Origin: Paraburkholderia megapolitana
GTDB taxonomy: Bacteria > Pseudomonadota > Gammaproteobacteria > Burkholderiales > Burkholderiaceae
Reading direction: 5' to 3'
Assembly (NCBI RefSeq): GCF_007556815.1
Contig: NZ_CP041743.1
Location: 2,267,001-2,331,000 of the forward strand
DNA: 64,000 bases
Position 1 is the first letter of the stretch, and every line of letters starts with the position of its first letter. Position numbers and translations under genes: made by a program. Shown one piece after another: positions 53,512 to 62,958 of the stretch. The notes beneath the pieces were generated by a model that saw only the letters and a list, made by a program, of their open reading frames with translations, searched no databases and was not told where the DNA came from.

Positions 53512-54819
53512 CTATCTGTTGACGAGCCGCGCCGGCACGAGCACGACGATCAGCAACGCCGACAGCGCAAGCGAAGCCGCCACGACAAAAAGCCCCGACG
53601 ACAGCGTATGCGTGACGGTCTTCAGCCAGCCGATCACGGCCGGACTGATAAAACCCGCGAGGTTGCCGGTGCAGTTGATCAACGCGATACCGGCCGCCGC
53701 GCCGGTCCCGCCGAGAAACGCGGTCGGCAGCGCCCAGAACATCGGCAGCGCGGTCACGACGCCGACCGCGGCGAGCGTGAGCCCGACCATCGAGAGCAAC
53801 GCGTGATCGCCGTTCAGTGCACACACAACGAACCCGCTCGCCGCAAGCAGCGCCGGCCCGGCGACGTGCCAGCGGCGCTCGCGCGTGCGATCCGCATGAC
53901 GGCCCACGGCGATCATTGCGACGAGGGCGGCGGCGTAGGGAATCATCGTGAGCAGACCGATCACGAACGGATCGTCGATGCCGGTGCCGCGAATAATGGT
54001 TGGTTGCCAGAAACCGATCGCATACGAACCCATCACAATGCCGAAGAGGATCAAACACATGAGCCAAACGCGCGCCGACGTGAATACCGCGCGCACCGAA
54101 CTATGCGTACGCATGGCAGCCGTCGCATCGATCTCCTGCTGGATCAGTCGTTTTTCGTGCTCATCGAGCCAGCGCGCATCGGCGACGCGGTCGTCGAGAA
54201 AACAGAAGATCACGATGCCGAGCACAACCGAAGGCAGCGCCTCGATGATGAACAGCCACTGCCAGCCCGCCATGCCCGACACACCGTGTGTCGCGTGCAT
54301 GATGTAGCCCGATAGCGGCCCGCCCACGAGTCCCGACACCGGATTACCCGCCATCAGCACCGCCACCATCTTGCCGCGCCGGTGCGACGGGAACCAGTAC
54401 GTCAGGTACAGGATCATGCCGGGAAAGAAACCGGCCTCCGCCACACCGAGCAGAAAGCGCACGGTGTAGAACATCGCCGGTGTCGTGACCCACGCGGTCG
54501 CCATCGACAGTACGGCCCACGTCACCATGATCCGCGCGATCCAGCGGCGCGCGCCGAGCCGGTGCAGCAGCAGATTGCTGGGCACCTCGAACAGGAAGTA
54601 GCCGACGAAGAAGAGGCCCGCGCCGAGTCCGTAGGCGGCTTCGCTGAGATGCAGGCTGCCGAGCATCTGCAGTTTCGCGAAGCCGACGTTCACGCGGTCC
54701 AGATAGGCGACCACGTAACCTGCGAACAGCAGCGGCATGAAGCGCAGCGCGACACGACGAAACAGTCTGTCGGCGGTGTTTGCGCCGACTGCCGGCGAAA
54801 GGGCGGTGCGGATGAACAA
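53512..54819 (-). CDS. MFS transporter, ACS-type, probable sugar-acid carrier
   Basis: A 435-residue MFS protein of the anion:cation symporter family: VAYLDRVNVGFAKLQMLGSL, FLFEVPSNLLLHRLGARRWI, LGVAEAGFFPGMILYLTYWF. The most likely start is TTG 54817-54819 with AGGAG six bases before it; no ATG is at the right place and the longer open frame upstream is not protein-like. It lies 101 bp after the DapA-family gene in the same direction, suggesting uptake of the compound that aldolase finally cleaves. Confidence 0.85.
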   Translation of the reverse strand: MFIRTALSPAVGANTADRLFRRVALRFMPLLFAGYVVAYLDRVNVGFAKLQMLGSLHLSEAAYGLGAGLFFVGYFLFEVPSNLLLHRLGARRWIARIMVTWAVLSMATAWVTTPAMFYTVRFLLGVAEAGFFPGMILYLTYWFPSHRRGKMVAVLMAGNPVSGLVGGPLSGYIMHATHGVSGMAGWQWLFIIEALPSVVLGIVIFCFLDDRVADARWLDEHEKRLIQQEIDATAAMRTHSSVRAVFTSARVWLMCLILFGIVMGSYAIGFWQPTIIRGTGIDDPFVIGLLTMIPYAAALVAMIAVGRHADRTRERRWHVAGPALLAASGFVVCALNGDHALLSMVGLTLAAVGVVTALPMFWALPTAFLGGTGAAAGIALINCTGNLAGFISPAVIGWLKTVTHTLSSGLFVVAASLALSALLIVVLVPARLVNR

Positions 54820-54920
54820 GGTTGTCTCCTGACGCGCTGGCGCGAAACGTGTAGTCGTTGCGTGTGGCCGCGGGCGTTGTCGTGCTGCGTCTGAACGTAG
54901 GCGAAGCTTGCTGTGCGGCG

Positions 54921-55886
54921 CTACCTGCCTGGATGCACGACTTCCTCTGCGTGTTCTGCCAGCGTTGCGGCGCCGTCGATACGAAAGCCAATGTTCGTCA
55001 ACGCAGACTCCAGATCGCGCCGCTGTGCCGCATCGAGTTCGACGAGCGGTGGCCGTACGGCGGCCCAGCCATCGTCGCCCGATTGCCACGCAATCGCCGC
55101 TTTCATCGCAGCGATCATCGGAAAGCGCTGGAGCGCGGCGCGTGTCGTATCGAGTGCCCGTTGCTGCGCGGGCGCATCGTCTGCGTGCCATTCGCGTGCG
55201 AGTTGCGCAATCGCTTTTGCGTTGACGTTGGCGGTCGCGGTGATGCAGCCCGCACCACCGCGTTGCAGTGTGCGCAACAGAAACGTCTCGCTGCCGGCAA
55301 ACACATCGAAGCCATCGGGCTGGAATGCATCGAGCAGGACCTCGGTGTTCTGCCAGTCGCCGGAGCTGTCCTTGATACCCGCGACGATGCCCGGATAGGC
55401 ACGCAATAAACGTTCAATCAGCGCCGCGCTAATGCCGACCTGCGCAACTTGCGGGATGTGATACAGGTAGATACGCAAACGCGGATCGGCGACCGTATCG
55501 ATCACGCTCGCGAAGCTGCGGAACAGGCCCTCGTCGCTCACGCCTTTGTAGTAGAACGGCGGCAGCATCAGCACGCCGGCGCAGCCGTACGCCAGTGCAT
55601 GACGCGTTAGTTCAACCGTGTCGGGAATCGCGCACGCCCCGGTGCCTGGCATCATGCGTGCAGTGGGCAAACCGGCTTCGACGAGTGCATCGAGCAGCAT
55701 GCGCTTTTCGCGCACGCTCAGCGAGTTTGCCTCGGAGTTCGTGCCGAACGCGGCGAGGCTCACGCCTTGATTCAGCAGCAGGCGGCAATGCCGGACATAG
55801 CGCGCCGCCGATGGCGTGCCGTCGGCGGAAAACGGCGTGAGTACCGGCGCGAGCACGCCGCGCAGACGGGCAGTCGATGCATTCAT
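54921..55886 (-). CDS. DapA-family aldolase/dehydratase
   Basis: A 321-residue (beta/alpha)8 protein of the dihydrodipicolinate synthase/N-acetylneuraminate lyase superfamily. LRGVLAPVLTPFSADGTPSA at the start, FGTNSEANSLSVREKRMLLD in the place of the GTTGE motif, the Tyr of RIYLYHIPQVA and the Schiff-base Lys in GIKDSSGD. ATG 55884-55886 follows GGAGACAACCGCCC. With the transporter after it and sugar-acid dehydratases at 59998 and 62959, cleavage or dehydration of a 2-keto-3-deoxy sugar acid is more likely than lysine synthesis. Confidence 0.87.
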   Translation of the reverse strand: MNASTARLRGVLAPVLTPFSADGTPSAARYVRHCRLLLNQGVSLAAFGTNSEANSLSVREKRMLLDALVEAGLPTARMMPGTGACAIPDTVELTRHALAYGCAGVLMLPPFYYKGVSDEGLFRSFASVIDTVADPRLRIYLYHIPQVAQVGISAALIERLLRAYPGIVAGIKDSSGDWQNTEVLLDAFQPDGFDVFAGSETFLLRTLQRGGAGCITATANVNAKAIAQLAREWHADDAPAQQRALDTTRAALQRFPMIAAMKAAIAWQSGDDGWAAVRPPLVELDAAQRRDLESALTNIGFRIDGAATLAEHAEEVVHPGR

Positions 55887-56289
55887 GGGCGGTTGTCTCC
55901 TTCGTTGGCTGTCTGGATCCGCCAGCGCAGTATTGCGTGGCACAGACCCGCGAAGAAGAGCGGCCCGGTTGCTTCAAACGTTAATAATTTTTGTGTCCGG
56001 ACCGTTACGCGACTTAGAAGCCCCTCTCACTGACACCACGCTTCGGGATTTAGTTGGCCCTGGAAATCAGGATGACCGGTTCGCCCGAAACCGCGTCAAA
56101 TTTTCTTCACAGTGTGCTGGAACAGGTTTCGTTGGACCGGATCGCTTCAGATTTGAATAATAGGTGAACGGTCGCCGTGCAGCTTTATCGGTCTCCGTTT
56201 TTCAGTGCATCTGATGCAAAGAAAAACTGTATCGAATGAAAATTCATTAAACAGCGGAAATTAATTGATCATCCCCACAGGAGTAAATC
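55887..56289. other. Divergent promoter region with two palindromes
   Basis: About 400 bp between the DapA-family gene and the aminopeptidase-like gene. It turns AT-rich towards the latter. A TGCATC-T-GATGCA palindrome (56206-56218) and an AATGAA-AA-TTCATT palindrome (56235-56248) lie 40-85 bp before its ATG and are candidate operators. No gene is supported. Confidence 0.5.
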
Positions 56290-57132
56290 ATGAGTGAAAA
56301 AGTCGACTACAACAAGATCTCGATCAAGACGCCTGAGCAGATTGCGATGTTGCGCGCGGCAGGTCGAATTGCCGCACAGGTTTTGCAGGACTTGACACCG
56401 CACGTTCAACCCGGAGTTACCTCACGGCAGATCAATAATATTGCGTATGACCTTATCGTGAACAAGTACGGCGCGGAGATTGACCGCGAAGACCTGGCCG
56501 GTTACGACTCCAGCGAGTATGCGTGCATTTCCATCGCTCATAATGAAAACGCTTTTAGCGGTGAACCAAGCGATATTCCGTTAAAGCGCGGCGATCTTTT
56601 CGGTGTTGATGTCAGCATAAAGAAAGAAGGCTGGTGTGGCGACACGCAGCGCATGTGGATTGTAGGTGAGGAAACGAGTTCGGAAGCGCGTCTGCTGATG
56701 TCGGTCGGGTATCAGGCAATGTGCCTCGGCATTAGTCTGGTGCGTCCAGGTGCGAAACTTCAGGACATCGCAATCAGAGTGCAGGAGTATGTTGAATCGT
56801 TTGGTTTTTCGATGCTGCGAGTGCCGAGTGGCACAGGGCATTCGACCGGCCAGGTTCATGCGGATGGATGGCTTATTCCGTACTACAAGGATCCCCGCAA
56901 TGAAGGGCGTGTTCTGGAAAAGGGCATGGTGATCACGGTTGAGCCTTTCATTTGCGCAGGTAGCGGCGAGGGTATCCGTCTGCCGAATGTCACCCGTTCG
57001 GCACAGACGTTAGACAAATCTCTCGCGGTGTATTGGGAGCATGTTGTAGCAGTTACAGACGACGGTTGTGAGGTCCTCGATTTGCGCGATGGCGAAGACG
57101 TTACCTTCCACGACGCTGGTAGACGCCACTAA
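56290..57132 (+). CDS. Divergent type I methionine-aminopeptidase-like protein (M24 family)
   Basis: A 280-residue pita-bread-fold protein resembling E. coli methionine aminopeptidase from end to end (ISIKTPEQIAMLRAAGRIAA, VDVSIKKEGWCGDTQRMWIV, GMVITVEPFICAGSGEG, YWEHVVAVTDDGCEVLDL). Asp107, Asp118, Glu218 and Glu250 match metal ligands Asp97, Asp108, Glu204 and Glu235. The His79 position is absent (Ala70 or Tyr72 depending on gaps). The His171 region is GTGHSTGQVHADG, so His184 may be a displaced ligand. AGGAG precedes the ATG. The gene looks less GC-rich than its neighbours, suggesting transfer. It is likely an accessory or resistance paralogue, not the housekeeping copy. Confidence 0.83.
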   Translation: MSEKVDYNKISIKTPEQIAMLRAAGRIAAQVLQDLTPHVQPGVTSRQINNIAYDLIVNKYGAEIDREDLAGYDSSEYACISIAHNENAFSGEPSDIPLKRGDLFGVDVSIKKEGWCGDTQRMWIVGEETSSEARLLMSVGYQAMCLGISLVRPGAKLQDIAIRVQEYVESFGFSMLRVPSGTGHSTGQVHADGWLIPYYKDPRNEGRVLEKGMVITVEPFICAGSGEGIRLPNVTRSAQTLDKSLAVYWEHVVAVTDDGCEVLDLRDGEDVTFHDAGRRH

Positions 57133-57153
57133 GAGCAGGCGTTGTGTCATTTT

Positions 57154-57194
57154 GCATCGCGCGGCATCGTGTATTGGACGATGTCGCGCGATGC
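57154..57194. terminator. Long stem-loop between convergent genes
   Basis: Two 17-base arms (57154-57170 and 57178-57194) pair with one mismatch or wobble around a 7-base loop, 21 bp after the aminopeptidase-like stop and 25 bp from the LysR stop. It is placed as a shared bidirectional terminator, but neither side has a full T-tract. Confidence 0.65.
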
Positions 57195-57218
57195 GCGCGC
57201 CACAAGAATAACCTTGAT

Positions 57219-58109
57219 CTACATTGTTTCAATGCCCTGTTGTAGCCATAGATAAAGGCAACGTATGGCTGACTCTCTGAGATTCTCCTCTTGCCAGACG
57301 AAGTAGTACTCGAGATGAGCCGGTATGCGCACGTCTCCAATCTGCACGAGCGCACCACTGCGCAGGAAAGTACGAGCGAGTTGCTCCCGTATCATGGCAA
57401 CCCCCAAACCGGCCAGTGAAGCGTTGAGCAACGATGCGGCGTCACTAAACGTCGGTCCAGGGCCTGGCTCTGCACGGGTAAGCCCCGCGGCTTGAAAGAA
57501 CTCGCGCCAGGACCGGGAATGAAAATGCAGGAGAGGAATATCCTGCAATCGGTCGAGCGAGAGTGGTCCATGCTTCTTCTGAAATCCTGGACTACACACC
57601 GCTATGACCTGATCTTTCATGAGTTTCTCGGAGCGGAATCCTCGCTCGTCGATGCGACGGTGCCATATTCCGACGTCCACCGAACGCGGATCGGGCGGCG
57701 TGAAGTCATTGTGCACGGTCAGAGTCAAATCGATATCGGGGTGGAGTTGGGCGAAGTCTGCGAGCCGCGGGATGAACCAGACATTCGCGAAATCCGCCAT
57801 TACGCTGACACTAAGCTGCCTCCTCGATGGTTGACCTTCCGTCCTGGCTTCGTCCAGCGCTGCATCAATTTCCAGGAGACCGCGCCGCAAACGCTCTGCG
57901 AGGCGACTGCACGCTGGCGTAGGAATCATCTCCGAGCCAACGCGAGTAAACAGCGTATTTCCAAGCACCGCTTCGAGTTGCCGGATTTGATGACTGATCG
58001 CACTATGAGTTAGATGCAGTTCCTCGGCTGAAAGCGAGAAGTTTCTGCATCTCTCTGCAGCCTCCAGGGCGCGCAGCGCCGCGAAATTCGGACGTATTTT
58101 TGCTTTCAT
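57219..58109 (-). CDS. LysR family regulator (GcvA-like)
   Basis: A 296-residue LysR regulator. The start MKAKIRPNFAALRALEAAER (ATG 58107-58109) puts the helix-turn-helix NFSLSAEELHLTHSAISHQI at the normal position; in-frame ATGs up to 58214 would give a long leader near the exporter start. It is divergent from the ABC exporter (123 bp from start to start) and convergent with the aminopeptidase-like gene, so it most likely controls the exporter and perhaps the whole module. Confidence 0.87.
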   Translation of the reverse strand: MKAKIRPNFAALRALEAAERCRNFSLSAEELHLTHSAISHQIRQLEAVLGNTLFTRVGSEMIPTPACSRLAERLRRGLLEIDAALDEARTEGQPSRRQLSVSVMADFANVWFIPRLADFAQLHPDIDLTLTVHNDFTPPDPRSVDVGIWHRRIDERGFRSEKLMKDQVIAVCSPGFQKKHGPLSLDRLQDIPLLHFHSRSWREFFQAAGLTRAEPGPGPTFSDAASLLNASLAGLGVAMIREQLARTFLRSGALVQIGDVRIPAHLEYYFVWQEENLRESAIRCLYLWLQQGIETM

Positions 58110-58232
58110 CTCATCGAGGTCGTGGCGGAAATTCGGTTGGTTCAACGGGATTATGATGTCGGGCAGAGGTTTCTGACCAGTCATCCGGACTTTGCCTGTC
58201 CGGTCCATGTGCAACAGCTTTCGTAAACCGGT

Positions 58233-59969
58233 ATGAAACTCACTGTTAAAGCTCTGGTGATTCGGTTGAAGGGTTACCTTCGGCCAGTTGCAGGAATATT
58301 CGCGCTTGGGTTGATCTTCACCGCGCTGGTTTCCGCAACCGAGGCCGCGGTACCACTTTTTATGAAAACGATGCTCAACGACGGGTTTGCGCCAAATGCC
58401 CCGTCGTCCGCCTGGTGGCGCATTTCGCTCGTATTCGTCGCGCTGGCCGTCGTTCGTGCGATCGCGCAGTTTGCTTCCGGGTATCTGACTGGGTATGCAT
58501 CGAACACGATTCTGGTGCAGATCAGAAAGGACATGTTCGAGCGTGTCGTGTCAGCGAAGGCATCATTCTTTCAACGGGAGACAGCAAGCTCGGTCATCAA
58601 TGCCGTGGTCTACGAGGTCAACCAGCTACTCTCGATCTTCACATCTGTGCTGTTCTCGTCGGTGCAGAATCTCCTGACCGCCATCGGATATCTGGCGGGC
58701 CTGTTTTACCTGAACTGGCGGCTGACCTTGATCATCGCAGCGGTTTTTCCGTGCATTGGATGGCTCGCCGCACAGGTCAATCGACGTTTGCGCCGCCTTG
58801 GTCGCGAACAGCAAACCATGACGAGCGGTCTGTCGTACATCGTCGAAGAGGTTGTATCGGGCTACAAGGTGGTGAAGATTCACGGCGGCGAGCAATACGA
58901 GGTCGACCGCTTCATGGCAATGAACCGGCGCCTCAAGGGCTACGCGATCCGGATGATCGTGTCGAGCGGGCTCGCGCAATCGACTACGCAACTGCTCGCA
59001 TCGACCGCGATAGGCATTGTGATCGCCATATCGCTGTTTCAGTCGTTGCACGGCCAGGGGAGCGCGGGCAGTTTCGTTGCGTACATCACCGCGACTTTAT
59101 TGGCGATCAACCCGCTCAAGCAACTGATGTCGGTCAACCAGACATTGCAGCGCGGCATGTCCGCGGCCGAACTGATCTTCAAGCTGATCGACGAACCGCC
59201 GGAGCAGGTTCCGGGCCGACGTCATCTCGACCAGACGAGCGGCGAAGTGGAGTTCCAGAACGTCTCGTTCGGTTATGCGGACGCCGAGCGGCCGGCGCTC
59301 GATCGCATTTCGTTTAACGTCAAGCCGGGACAGATGATTGCCTTTGTCGGGCCATCCGGCGGCGGCAAGACGACACTGGTCAACTTGCTGCCGAGATTTT
59401 TCGATCCGACAGGCGGCACGATCCTGCTAGACGGCGTGCCGTATGTCGACTACGACGTGCATGATTTGCGCAGCCAGATGGCGATGGTCAGCCAGGACGT
59501 CATCCTTTTTAACGACACCGTTGCAGCGAATGTTGCGTATGGGCAAACGCCGGATCGTGAGCGCGTCGAAGCAGCGCTACGCGCGGCTAATTTGTGGAGC
59601 ACCGTAGCGGACATGCCGCTGGGAATCGATACACTGGTTGGCGATAACGGTGCGCGCCTGTCGGGCGGACAACGGCAGCGACTCTCGATTGCCCGCGCGA
59701 TCTATAAGGATGCGCCGATCCTGATCCTCGACGAGGCCACCTCGGCGCTCGATTCCGAATCGGAGCATCACGTCCAGGTTGCTCTCGATACGTTGATGAA
59801 GGGCCGCACGGTGTTTGTTATCGCACACCGTCTTTCGACGATCGAGCGGGCGGACCGGATTCTGGTTCTGGAGCACGGCAGGTTAACGGAGGAAGGAAGT
59901 CACGCTGAGCTGCTGGAAAAAAACGGGTTGTATGCGCAACTGCACCGCATCCAGTACCAGCACGCGTAG
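58233..59969 (+). CDS. MsbA-like ABC exporter (fused membrane and ATPase domains)
   Basis: A 578-residue half-transporter acting as a homodimer. Six membrane helices in residues about 1-310 ([20 protein letters not shown] starts the first) are followed by an ATPase domain: Walker [12 protein letters not shown], signature [15 protein letters not shown], Walker [13 protein letters not shown] and the His-loop IAHRLS. Members export lipid A, lipids, peptides or drugs. It is beside a LysR gene and a methionine-aminopeptidase-like gene and away from any lipid A gene (no lpxK nearby), so a second MsbA-type pump for a specific compound is more likely than the essential flippase. Confidence 0.92.
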   Translation: MKLTVKALVIRLKGYLRPVAGIFALGLIFTALVSATEAAVPLFMKTMLNDGFAPNAPSSAWWRISLVFVALAVVRAIAQFASGYLTGYASNTILVQIRKDMFERVVSAKASFFQRETASSVINAVVYEVNQLLSIFTSVLFSSVQNLLTAIGYLAGLFYLNWRLTLIIAAVFPCIGWLAAQVNRRLRRLGREQQTMTSGLSYIVEEVVSGYKVVKIHGGEQYEVDRFMAMNRRLKGYAIRMIVSSGLAQSTTQLLASTAIGIVIAISLFQSLHGQGSAGSFVAYITATLLAINPLKQLMSVNQTLQRGMSAAELIFKLIDEPPEQVPGRRHLDQTSGEVEFQNVSFGYADAERPALDRISFNVKPGQMIAFVGPSGGGKTTLVNLLPRFFDPTGGTILLDGVPYVDYDVHDLRSQMAMVSQDVILFNDTVAANVAYGQTPDRERVEAALRAANLWSTVADMPLGIDTLVGDNGARLSGGQRQRLSIARAIYKDAPILILDEATSALDSESEHHVQVALDTLMKGRTVFVIAHRLSTIERADRILVLEHGRLTEEGSHAELLEKNGLYAQLHRIQYQHA

Positions 59970-59997
59970 TGCTGAATGGGTGTGACAGCCGTATGCA

Positions 59998-61770
59998 CTA
60001 ACTCCGCGGCGTCGTCCCGGTGGTCTGCGCGGCACGCAGGAAGTCGAAATCGACGCCACGGTCCGCTTGCGTGACGGTTTGCAGGAAAAGCTTGTGGTAA
60101 CCGCGCTCCGCGGTCGGTTCTACAACTGGCGTTTGCTGGGCCCGCTGTGCAAGCGTCGCATCCGGTACAAGCAAGGTAAGTTCGCGCGCAGCGACGCTCA
60201 AACGAATCCGGTCGCCCGATTGCACCCACGCGAGCGGCCCGCCCACGGCCGCTTCCGGCGTGACGTGCAACACGATCGTGCCAAACGCGGTGCCGCTCAT
60301 GCGGCCGTCGGAAATACGCACCATGTCTTTCACGCCGAGCCGCGCGAGCTTCTTCGGAATCGGAATGTAGCCCGCTTCCGGCATACCCGGTGCGCCCTTT
60401 GGACCGATGCGCTTGAGCACGAGGATATCGTCGGCGGCGACGTCGAGATCGTCGCGATCGATGCGGCTAGCGAGATCTTCGGCGTCCTCGAACACGACGG
60501 CGCGGCCCTCGTGTTCCATCAGCTTCGCATCCGCGGCCGACTGCTTGATGATCGCGCCGCCCGGCGCAAGATTGCCGCGCAGCACGGCGATGCTGCCCTG
60601 CGGATAGATCGGATCGGCGAACGGTCGCACGACATCCTGCGCGAAGCCAGGGCCGGCGTCGTCGATCGTCTCGCCGAGCGTGCGGCCCGTGACGGTCAGC
60701 GCATCGAGTCGCAGCAGCGGCTTCAGTTCGCGCAGCAGCGTCGCCATACCGCCCGCCCTGTGGAAATCCTCCATGTAGTGCTGGCCTGACGGCTTCAGGT
60801 CGAGCAGCACTGGTGTTTCGCGGCCCATACGGTCGAGCGCCTGCAGGTCGACATCGAAGCCGAGCCGCCCCGCGATCGCGGTCAGATGCACGATGCCGTT
60901 GGTCGAACCGCCGATCGCGAGCAGCACGCGCATCGCGTTTTCGAATGCATCGGCGGTGAGAATGCGGTCGATGGTGAGGCGCTCGCGCGCAATCTGCACC
61001 GCCTGCGTGCCGGTCAGCTCCGCGATGCGCATGCGGTCGGCGGTGACCGCGGGCGGCGAGGCGCCGCCTGGCACCGTGATGCCGAGCGCTTCCGCGAGGC
61101 ACGCCATCGTGCTCGCGGTGCCCATCACCGAGCAGGTGCCGACGCTTGCAACGAGCTGGTTATTGACGTCGGCGATCTCTTCGGCGCCGATGTCGTCGGC
61201 ACGAAAACGCGCCCAGTAGCGACGGCAATCGGTGCAGGCGCCAACTCGCTCCGAGCGATGCGAGCCGGTCAACATCGAACCGGTGATCAACTGGATTGCC
61301 GGTATGCCCGCCGACGCCGCGCCCATCAACTGAGCCGGCACGGTCTTGTCGCAACCGCCGATCAGCACGACCGCATCCATCGGTTGCGCGCGGATCATCT
61401 CCTCGGTATCCATCGACATCAGATTACGCAGATACATGCTGGTCGGCTGCGAAAACGATTCGTGGATGGAGATGGTCGGGAAATCCATAGGCAGGCCGCC
61501 TGCGAGCATCACACCTCGTTTCACTGCTTCGAGCAGTTGCGGCATATTGCCGTGACACGGGTTGTACGCGCTGCCGCTGTTGACGATACCGATTACCGGT
61601 CGATCGAGCGCGCTGTCGGTGTAGCCCGCGCCCTTGATGAAGGCCTTGCGCAGGAACAGCGAGAAACCGTTGTCGCCATAGTTCGTGAGGCCTTTGCGCA
61701 GACCGGTGTGGGCGTTGTCGGAAGTGTTGTCGTCGGCGGCGCTGGGAGCGGGAGGGAGCGGGGCGGTCAT
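59998..61770 (-). CDS. IlvD/Edd family dehydratase (probable sugar-acid dehydratase)
   Basis: A 590-residue iron-sulfur dehydratase. The cluster Cys residues are in AYNPCHGNMPQLL, GGCDKTVPAQLMGA and SVGTCSVMGTASTMACLAEA; KDMVRISDGRMSGTAFGTIV is a further family signature. ATG 61768-61770 is preferred over an upstream codon. The length fits the sugar-acid group (arabinonate, xylonate or galactonate dehydratases) as well as dihydroxy-acid dehydratase. Its neighbours (LysR, enolase-superfamily enzyme, and DapA-family aldolase with carrier beyond the exporter module) favour a sugar acid. It converges with the ABC exporter gene, 28 bp away. Confidence 0.88.
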   Translation of the reverse strand: MTAPLPPAPSAADDNTSDNAHTGLRKGLTNYGDNGFSLFLRKAFIKGAGYTDSALDRPVIGIVNSGSAYNPCHGNMPQLLEAVKRGVMLAGGLPMDFPTISIHESFSQPTSMYLRNLMSMDTEEMIRAQPMDAVVLIGGCDKTVPAQLMGAASAGIPAIQLITGSMLTGSHRSERVGACTDCRRYWARFRADDIGAEEIADVNNQLVASVGTCSVMGTASTMACLAEALGITVPGGASPPAVTADRMRIAELTGTQAVQIARERLTIDRILTADAFENAMRVLLAIGGSTNGIVHLTAIAGRLGFDVDLQALDRMGRETPVLLDLKPSGQHYMEDFHRAGGMATLLRELKPLLRLDALTVTGRTLGETIDDAGPGFAQDVVRPFADPIYPQGSIAVLRGNLAPGGAIIKQSAADAKLMEHEGRAVVFEDAEDLASRIDRDDLDVAADDILVLKRIGPKGAPGMPEAGYIPIPKKLARLGVKDMVRISDGRMSGTAFGTIVLHVTPEAAVGGPLAWVQSGDRIRLSVAARELTLLVPDATLAQRAQQTPVVEPTAERGYHKLFLQTVTQADRGVDFDFLRAAQTTGTTPRS

Positions 61771-61960
61771 CGAGAGCCTGGAGCCAGAAAGTTGACAGGA
61801 GCATGCAAAGGCCGTGACGCGTGCGAGCAACGGGCAGCGAGCAACGGCTTCAAGCAGACATTATCGCGGCGTCGGGCGCAGCGATGCATTGCGTGGGCGT
61901 TGCTTCAGACATCAGTAAAACTTTGCTTCGGGCCAGTCCTGCTCGATACCGACGTGCCGT

Positions 61961-62836
61961 TCATCGATGCGGCAGCGCGAGCGCAGTATTCAAAAACGCC
62001 TGCACGAGCCGCATACGCGCCGACGAACGCCCCCACAGCAACCCAACCACGCGTTTCGGAAACGGATGCGGCAACGGCCACTTCGCAAGCGACAGTCCCG
62101 CGAAGCGAGTCATCAACCAGTCCGGCACGAGCGACACACCGATGCCGCGATCCACGAGCACCGCAATCGCATCGAGCCCGTCGAGTTCGCACCGTTGATG
62201 CGGCCGGATGCCATGCTGGCGCAAATACGCATCGGCAAGCTGACCGCCGACCACATTGCGGTCATAACGCAGGAACGGCTCGCTCGCGAGTACCGCGTGC
62301 GGATCGCTCACCGGCATCGATGCCGGCGTGAGCAGAATCAGCGGCTCTTCGCGAAAGGTTCGCCAGTCGCAGCTTTTCGGCAGCTCGAATAACGGCTGCA
62401 CGATCATCGCCGCATCGAGATCGCCGCTCACCACCTTGCGGTACAGATCGAGCGAGGTGCCCGGTTCGAGATAGATGTCGATCTGCGGATGACGCGCGAG
62501 CAGCCCGGCGAGCACATCGGGGATCAGGCTCGTCATCATCGTGGGTGTGCCGCCGAGCCTCAGTTGTCCGGCCAGCTCGGATGCATCGTTGAGATCGGAG
62601 CGGAGGTCGCGGATATCGTGCAGCACCGCCCGCGCGCGCTCGAGAATGCGCTCGCCGGCTTCGGTCGTGCCGACCGTGCGCCCCGAACGGCGCACGAGTT
62701 TCGCGCCGAGTTCCTGTTCGAGCATCTTGACGCGCTGCGCCACCGCGGCAGGCGTCAGATCCAGCCGGCGCGCGGCTTCCGCGATCGAACCGAGCTCGAC
62801 CACGTAGACAAAGCTTTGCAGGTAGCGCGAATCCAT
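61961..62836 (-). CDS. LysR family transcriptional regulator
   Basis: A 291-residue LysR protein beginning MDSRYLQSFVYVVELGSIAE, with the helix-turn-helix EAARRLDLTPAAVAQRVKML. It is divergent from the enolase-superfamily gene and upstream of the IlvD/Edd gene on its own strand, so it probably controls both. A perfect 15-bp palindrome begins one base upstream of its start codon. Confidence 0.9.
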   Translation of the reverse strand: MDSRYLQSFVYVVELGSIAEAARRLDLTPAAVAQRVKMLEQELGAKLVRRSGRTVGTTEAGERILERARAVLHDIRDLRSDLNDASELAGQLRLGGTPTMMTSLIPDVLAGLLARHPQIDIYLEPGTSLDLYRKVVSGDLDAAMIVQPLFELPKSCDWRTFREEPLILLTPASMPVSDPHAVLASEPFLRYDRNVVGGQLADAYLRQHGIRPHQRCELDGLDAIAVLVDRGIGVSLVPDWLMTRFAGLSLAKWPLPHPFPKRVVGLLWGRSSARMRLVQAFLNTALALPHR

Positions 62837-62837
62837 C

Positions 62838-62852
62838 GATAAAAGTTTTATC
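62838..62852. promoter_or_regulatory. Perfect palindrome at the LysR/enolase divergent promoter
   Basis: GATAAAA-G-TTTTATC is a perfect 7+7 inverted repeat, AT-rich in GC-rich surroundings, immediately before the LysR start codon; CTTTTAAAG follows directly (62852-62860). It is the probable regulator binding site. Confidence 0.62.
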
Positions 62853-62958
62853 TTTTAAAGAAGCCAAAGGATACTGTTTTTGATCCGTGGCCGCCATCAC
62901 ACTGCGTTGCTGACGGTCGTGCTCTTGCCGCGACCGTGTTCAATGGAGGAGTGCTGCA

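Noticed and set aside
60886..62331. 481-codon plus-strand open frame across the IlvD/Edd and LysR genes
   Set aside because: It spans two well-supported minus-strand genes and has shadow composition.
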